From Lachnospiraceae bacterium (GTDB lineage: Bacteria; Bacillota; Clostridia; Lachnospirales; Lachnospiraceae), in assembly GCA_003447295.1 (NCBI GenBank), contig DLZQ01000017.1, positions 32,208-96,207 on the forward strand: DNA of 64,000 bases, read 5' to 3'. This document shows, in pieces, positions 60,005-64,000 of the stretch. The notes under the pieces were generated by a model. It did no database searches. It was not told where the DNA came from and saw only the letters and a list, made by a program, of their open reading frames with translations. Each line of letters begins with the position of its first letter. Position 1 is the first letter of the stretch. The position numbers were made by a program, and so were the translations under genes.

Positions 60005-62500
60005 ATGGCAATTAAGATTGCACTTGCAGGTAACCCTAACTGCGGTAAAACGACACTTTTCAATGCTCTGACCGGTTCCAACCAGTTCGTAGGTAACTGG
60101 CCCGGCGTAACCGTTGAGAAAAAGGAAGGTAAATTAAAGAAGCAGTACGGTGGTAACGGTGATGACGTGATCATCATGGACTTACCCGGTATTTATTCCC
60201 TGTCCCCGTATACTCTGGAGGAAGTGGTAGCACGTAACTACCTGATCGGCGAGAGACCCGATGCGATCCTGAACCTGGTAGACGGTACCAACATTGAGAG
60301 AAACTTATATCTGAGCACACAGCTGATGGAACTGGGTATCCCCGTTGTCATGGCTGTCAACATGATCGATATCGTGAACAAGAATGGCGACAAGATCAAC
60401 GTAGCAAAGCTTGCTGAGAAGCTGGGCTGCCCCGTTGTTGAAATATCCGCTCTGAAACTGACCGGTATCGAGAACGCTACCAAAAAAGCAATCGAACTGG
60501 CACAGAAGAAGAGTGCAGCAGTTGCGGTACATAAATTCGCACCTGAGGTTGAGAGCGTGATCGAGACTGTAGAGAAGAAGCTGACTGATGTTCCCGAGGA
60601 ACAGAAGAGATTCTTCGCTATCAAGCTGTTAGAGAAGGATGACAAGATCCAGGCACAGATGAAGAGTGTTCCCGATGTATCCGCAGAGATCAAGCAGTTG
60701 GAAACGGCTATGGATGATGACACAGAGAGTATCATCACCAACGAGAGATACACATACATTTCCTCTATCATCAAAGAATGCTACACCAAGAAGGAAGGAC
60801 AGAAGTTAACGACTTCCGATAAGATTGATAAAATCGTGACCAACAGATGGCTGGCACTGCCGATCTTCGCAGTTGTTATGTTCATCGTATATTATGTATC
60901 TGTTACCACCGTTGGTACCTGGGCTACCGACTGGGCAAACGATGGCGTATTCGGTGATGGCTGGCATCTGTTCACCATCGGAACCGGTGCTTATGAAGAA
61001 GCAGCCGAGCCTTATGATGATGCAATGAATGTGATCAACGCATTCGTAGAAGCTGACGGTGATGAAGCTCTGGCAGCAGTCATCGACAGCGAGTCTGAAG
61101 ACTATGATCCCGCAGCAGCAGTAGCAGCTGTTCAGGAGTTCGCAGCAGGCATCGATGCATCCGCTACCGCAGATTACACCCTGGAAGATGAAGAGACTCT
61201 GGCAACCGAGGATGTTACTTACACCGGTGCTGAGCTGGCAGAGGCAGTTGATGTATACGCAGCAGACGGTGCAGAAGCTCCCGATCCCGCTGACTACGGT
61301 ATCTGGGTACCCGGCGTACCCGCACTGTTAGAGAGCGGTCTGGATGCGATCGGATGTGCCGACTGGCTGAAGGGTCTGATCCTTGACGGTATTGTAGCCG
61401 GTGTCGGTGCAGTGCTTGGTTTCGTACCTCAGATGCTGGTACTGTTCATCTTCCTGGCATTCCTGGAGTCCTGTGGTTACATGGCACGTATCGCCTTTAT
61501 CATGGACCGTATCTTTCGTAAGTTCGGTCTGTCCGGTAAATCCTTCATTCCTATGCTGATCGGTTCCGGATGTGGTGTTCCCGGTATCATGGCTTCCCGT
61601 ACCATCGAGAACGACAGAGACCGTAAGATGACGATTATGACTACCACATTTATTCCTTGTGGTGCTAAGCTTCCTTTCATCGCCATGGTAGCAGGTGCTA
61701 TCTTCGGCGGTGCAGCATGGGTTGCTCCTTCCGCTTACTTCCTGGGAATTGCAGCAATCATTTGTTCCGGTATTATCCTGAAGAAGACCAAGATCTTCGA
61801 GGGCGATCCCGCTCCTTTCGTTATGGAGCTTCCCGCTTACCACTGGCCTACCGTAGGTACGGTACTGCGCAGCATGTGGGAGCGTGGCTGGTCCTTCATC
61901 AAGAAGGCAGGTACCATCATCCTTCTGTCCACCATCGTTGTATGGTTTACTACTTACTTCGGATTCACCGAGGACGGCTTCCGTATGCTGGCTGAGGATG
62001 AGATCGATATGAGTATCCTGGGCAAGATCGGTCAGTGCCTGGCATGGATCTTCATCCCTCAGGGCTTCGGTAACTGGCAGGCAACTGTTGCATCCATCAC
62101 CGGTCTGGTAGCTAAGGAGAATATCGTAGGTACGATGGGTATCCTGTACAGCGCAGGCGACGGCTCCGTATATGCTAACATGGCATCTCACTTCACCGCA
62201 GCAAGCGGTTATGCATTCCTGGCATTCAACCTGCTGTGTGCACCTTGCTTCGCAGCAATGGGTGCGATCAAGCGTGAGATGAACAACACCAGATGGTTCT
62301 GGATCGCAGTTGGCTATCAGTGTGGTCTGGCATACGTGGTATCCCTGTGTGTATATCAGATCGGTACGCTGATCACCACCGGTGCTTTCGGTATCGGCAC
62401 TGTAGTAGCATTTCTTCTGATCATCGGCTTCATTTATCTGCTCTTCCGCCCTTACAAGGAGAGCACCACTCTGAAGGTTGACAGCAGGAAGGCTGCATAA
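60005..62500 (+). CDS. feoB: FeoB ferrous iron transporter with acidic insertion
   Basis: An 831-residue iron permease. The N-terminal G domain has G1 GNPNCGKT (9-16), VGNWPGVTVEKKEG, G3 DLPGIYSL and NMID (G4). A linker helix domain follows, then the membrane part with the two Gate motifs (LAFLESCGYMARIAFIMDRIF and FIPMLIGSGCGVPGIMASRTI) and the Cys-containing transport helices, ending in FRPYKESTTLK. Between the first and second membrane helices (about residues 300-440) sits an Ala/Asp/Glu-rich stretch of roughly 120 residues not found in E. coli-type FeoB; it would face outward. Codon choice is strongly biased. ATG 60005 follows GAGGAAAGAGG. Confidence 0.95.
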   Translation: MAIKIALAGNPNCGKTTLFNALTGSNQFVGNWPGVTVEKKEGKLKKQYGGNGDDVIIMDLPGIYSLSPYTLEEVVARNYLIGERPDAILNLVDGTNIERNLYLSTQLMELGIPVVMAVNMIDIVNKNGDKINVAKLAEKLGCPVVEISALKLTGIENATKKAIELAQKKSAAVAVHKFAPEVESVIETVEKKLTDVPEEQKRFFAIKLLEKDDKIQAQMKSVPDVSAEIKQLETAMDDDTESIITNERYTYISSIIKECYTKKEGQKLTTSDKIDKIVTNRWLALPIFAVVMFIVYYVSVTTVGTWATDWANDGVFGDGWHLFTIGTGAYEEAAEPYDDAMNVINAFVEADGDEALAAVIDSESEDYDPAAAVAAVQEFAAGIDASATADYTLEDEETLATEDVTYTGAELAEAVDVYAADGAEAPDPADYGIWVPGVPALLESGLDAIGCADWLKGLILDGIVAGVGAVLGFVPQMLVLFIFLAFLESCGYMARIAFIMDRIFRKFGLSGKSFIPMLIGSGCGVPGIMASRTIENDRDRKMTIMTTTFIPCGAKLPFIAMVAGAIFGGAAWVAPSAYFLGIAAIICSGIILKKTKIFEGDPAPFVMELPAYHWPTVGTVLRSMWERGWSFIKKAGTIILLSTIVVWFTTYFGFTEDGFRMLAEDEIDMSILGKIGQCLAWIFIPQGFGNWQATVASITGLVAKENIVGTMGILYSAGDGSVYANMASHFTAASGYAFLAFNLLCAPCFAAMGAIKREMNNTRWFWIAVGYQCGLAYVVSLCVYQIGTLITTGAFGIGTVVAFLLIIGFIYLLFRPYKESTTLKVDSRKAA

Positions 62501-62518
62501 GTAAAATAAATAATTAAG

Positions 62519-62635
62519 CTCACTCGCAGGTGTCCGGCGTGACTGCTTGCAGGCAAAGACCGATACCTGTGAGGGGAGTAAACAGATAGGAACGTAACAT
62601 TACTTGCGGGTCTTCGACAAGGGGATCCGCAGGAT
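62519..62635 (+). other. Structured spacer after feoB
   Basis: The 162-bp gap holds a long imperfect stem (CTCA ... CAGGTGTC with GATACCTG ... TGAG, about 62519-62570) and a second one (TGCGGGTC with GATCCGCA, about 62605-62632). No T-tracts follow. It probably serves mRNA processing or differential stability within the operon. Confidence 0.5.
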
Positions 62636-62662
62636 TTCAAAGTAAGAGTAAGGAGGCAGTCT

Positions 62663-62803
62663 ATGGGAACCGTAGTTGTATTGGCGATACTGGCCGGTGT
62701 AGTTGCATTGATTGTCCGCAAAATGATAAAAGACAAAAAGAATGGGAAATCCATTCAGTGCGGTGGCGATTGCAGCCACTGTGGAGGTCATTGTGGACAC
62801 TAA
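62663..62803 (+). CDS. FeoB-associated Cys-rich membrane protein
   Basis: A 46-residue peptide with one membrane helix (VVVLAILAGVVALIVRKMI) and a C-terminal Cys/His cluster (CGGDCSHCGGHCGH) that could bind metal. This matches the small FeoB-associated Cys-rich family typical of Firmicutes and placed directly after feoB. AAGGAGG precedes the ATG. Its last 11 bases overlap the GTG start of the Fur-like gene. Confidence 0.88.
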   Translation: MGTVVVLAILAGVVALIVRKMIKDKKNGKSIQCGGDCSHCGGHCGH

Positions 62804-63251
62804 GGAACAGGTAAGCTATCAGACCACGAAAATGCAGAGAGAGATCATATTGACCAAGCTGAAAGAAAAAGGCTGCCGCATTACAAAACAGCGTCTTCGG
62901 CTGATTGATATTATCCTCCAGAATGAATGCTCCAGCTGTAAGGAGATCTTCTACCGGGCATTGGAAGAGGATGACAAGCTGGGAGTCGCAACCGTATACC
63001 GCATGGTCAACCTGTTAGAAGAGATCGGTGCCATCAGCCGTAAGAACATGTATAAGGTAGCTTACTCTGAAAATTGTATGATGGAAAATGCCTGTACCAT
63101 TGAGCTGGATGATGGTTCGATACATCATCTCTCAGCAAAAAAATGGAATTCCGTGATCCGGGCGGGACTCAAGTCCTGCGGATACCTCGTAGACCAGAGG
63201 GTGAGTAACGTGACGATCAGGCCGTGCGAGTGTGCGGAGCAGGTATGCTAG
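62793..63251 (+). CDS. Fur-family regulator with degenerate metal site
   Basis: A 152-residue protein with the Fur winged-helix domain (LKEKGCRITKQRLRLIDIILQNECSSCKEIFYRALEEDDKLGVATVYRMVNLLEEIGAI). The C-terminal part lacks the HHHH/HxH cluster and CxxC pairs of classic Fur and ends in a Cys-rich tail (CECAEQVC). It may sense something other than iron, or bind metal through the terminal cysteines. GTG 62793 is preferred because GGAGG lies 5-6 nt upstream inside the Cys-rich gene; ATG 62742 is in the same frame but lacks a ribosome site. Last gene of the feo operon. Confidence 0.82.
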   Translation: MDTKEQVSYQTTKMQREIILTKLKEKGCRITKQRLRLIDIILQNECSSCKEIFYRALEEDDKLGVATVYRMVNLLEEIGAISRKNMYKVAYSENCMMENACTIELDDGSIHHLSAKKWNSVIRAGLKSCGYLVDQRVSNVTIRPCECAEQVC

Positions 63252-63420
63252 TATAACAGTTTTAAATTAACTACCCCATATCATTTGCCTATTTTCCCGA
63301 TAGCACAGGATAAAAATCCTCAGCGTAGCCCGCTACGCCTACGTTTTTTATCCTACACTCTCAGAAAAAATATTCTACGTGAATGGTATAGTTATTTAGA
63401 AATCGTTATACTAGAAATTA
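63252..63420. repeat. Long imperfect inverted repeat, non-coding
   Basis: Between the Fur-like gene and the HMA gene lies a ~130-bp imperfect palindrome. TAACTA near 63270 pairs with GTTA near 63393; GGATAAAAA (about 63309) pairs with TTTTTATCC (about 63345); GCGTAG-CCCG-CTACGC forms the centre. It might be a small non-autonomous element or a folded RNA. AGAAATTAGAAATA repeats follow at about 63414-63446. Confidence 0.55.
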
Positions 63421-63450
63421 GAAATATGTCAGAAATTAGAAATAAGTAGA

Positions 63451-63512
63451 AAAACCGGTGTGGGGGCAGGAGGTCTGAACGGATCGTGTGCACTCTGCAC
63501 CGGTTTTATTTA
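63451..63512 (+). terminator. Terminator-like hairpin with long loop
   Basis: AAAACCGGTG and CACCGGTTTT are perfect 10-bp arms around a G-rich ~38-nt loop, followed by ATTTAT. It is the likely end of the feo operon. Confidence 0.65.
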
Positions 63513-63622
63513 TACGAGACGTGAAAAACATTGATTGGCATGAGATTTTGCAGGATAATGTAGTGAAGATACTTCCGAAGAAAGTATATTTTTTGAAAGA
63601 AAAACAATAGGAGCGTGAAAAT

Positions 63623-63982
63623 ATGGGAACCTATATCATATGCGGTATATTAGGAATTGTGATCGTAACTGCGGTGTTGGGATCCAGAAAGCACTTCAAG
63701 GGAGAAGGCGGATGCTGCGGTGGAGGCGGCGATGTGAAGATCAAGCCGAAGCACTTAGACACCATCGTAGCAACGAAAAAGCTTCAGATCGAAGGAATGT
63801 CCTGCATAAACTGCCAGAACCGCATTGAGAATGCCCTGAATGGCATGGCACAGGTCAATGCCAAGGCAAGCTTTAAGAAGGGCGTAGCAATCGTAAAGCT
63901 CGGCGCAGACATCCCCGAAGACGAACTGCGTGAGGCTGTGGAGAAACTGGGATACAAAGTTACTTCCATTGAATTGATGTAA
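63623..63982 (+). CDS. Membrane-anchored, Cys-rich protein with heavy-metal-associated (HMA) domain
   Basis: A 119-residue protein. An N-terminal membrane helix (YIICGILGIVIVTAVLG) and a GEGGCCGGGGD cluster resemble the FeoB-associated Cys-rich peptides. Residues about 50-119 are an HMA domain with the metal-binding GMSCINC motif (KLQIEGMSCINCQNRIENAL ... LREAVEKLGYKVTSIEL). The CxxC of HMA domains usually carries Cu+ or similar ions. TAGGAGCG precedes the ATG. It has no neighbours on its right within the window. A role in metal handling at the membrane is likely; the metal is unknown. Confidence 0.88.
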   Translation: MGTYIICGILGIVIVTAVLGSRKHFKGEGGCCGGGGDVKIKPKHLDTIVATKKLQIEGMSCINCQNRIENALNGMAQVNAKASFKKGVAIVKLGADIPEDELREAVEKLGYKVTSIELM

Positions 63983-64000
63983 ATTGAGAGTTAATTAAGA

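Noticed and set aside
61328-62191. 287-codon minus-strand frame
   Set aside because: Antisense to feoB; produced by its strong codon bias.
1-64000. CRISPR arrays, tRNA or rRNA genes, prophage genes, replication origin
   Set aside because: No regularly spaced repeats, cloverleaf-like tRNA segments, rRNA-like stretches, phage structural genes or DnaA-box clusters were recognised on reading.

Overview
The window looks like a piece of a gut-type Lachnospiraceae (Clostridia, Firmicutes) chromosome. This is inferred from strong AGGAGG-type ribosome sites, low to moderate GC, YesM/YesN-type two-component pairs next to sugar ABC transporters, CUT1 transporters that lack their own ATPase, and a Clostridia-style feo operon with two FeoA proteins and a FeoB-associated Cys-rich peptide. 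No rRNA, tRNA or CRISPR array was seen.

Layout. (1) 1-9957: a monosaccharide sensing and uptake module: histidine kinase (cut by the window edge), AraC-type response regulator and sugar-binding lipoprotein, then a ChvE/MmsA/MmsB-type ABC importer and a chemoreceptor. (2) 10051-10862: a truncated IS110-family recombinase and its non-coding flank. (3) 10882-29790: a GC-richer accessory block. It holds a beta-helix (pectinesterase-like) protein bracketed by a ~55-bp repeat, an ECF sigma factor with a propeller-bearing anti-sigma factor, a DUF4143 ATPase, small membrane proteins, three BlaR1-like M56 receptors (one fused to RCC1 repeats) with one BlaI repressor, and a lipoprotein. (4) 29842-41997: a pectin-type carbohydrate locus: SGNH esterase, YesM/YesN pair, CUT1 importer, two GH28-like enzymes and a GH43 enzyme. 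A 19-nt motif with one mismatch occurs in front of both the esterase/kinase pair and the importer operon. (5) 42000-48600: a probable structured ncRNA, a second copy of the lipoprotein, membrane-anchored orphans, an orphan solute-binding fusion, a decayed hipBA toxin-antitoxin pair and tspO. A 56-nt relic of the tspO 3' end forms the tail of the GH43 gene. (6) 48811-50636: a MATE exporter and a DtxR-type metalloregulator. (7) 50979-59113: a LacI-regulated alpha-glucoside locus (two GH31 enzymes and a CUT1 importer). (8) 59390-63982: a ferrous iron operon (FeoA, FeoA, FeoB, Cys-rich peptide, Fur-like protein), then a Cys-rich HMA-domain membrane protein.

How it works together. Three sugar-uptake systems each have a dedicated sensor or repressor, and a stable hairpin follows each binding-protein gene. 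Iron uptake is probably controlled by DtxR-type operators (TTAG-N6-CTAA) at the feoA promoter and in tandem before feoB. The least explained part is 13.6-29.8 kb, where an ECF/anti-sigma pair and several BlaR1-like proteases with different extracytoplasmic domains sit together and suggest a multi-input envelope-sensing island.
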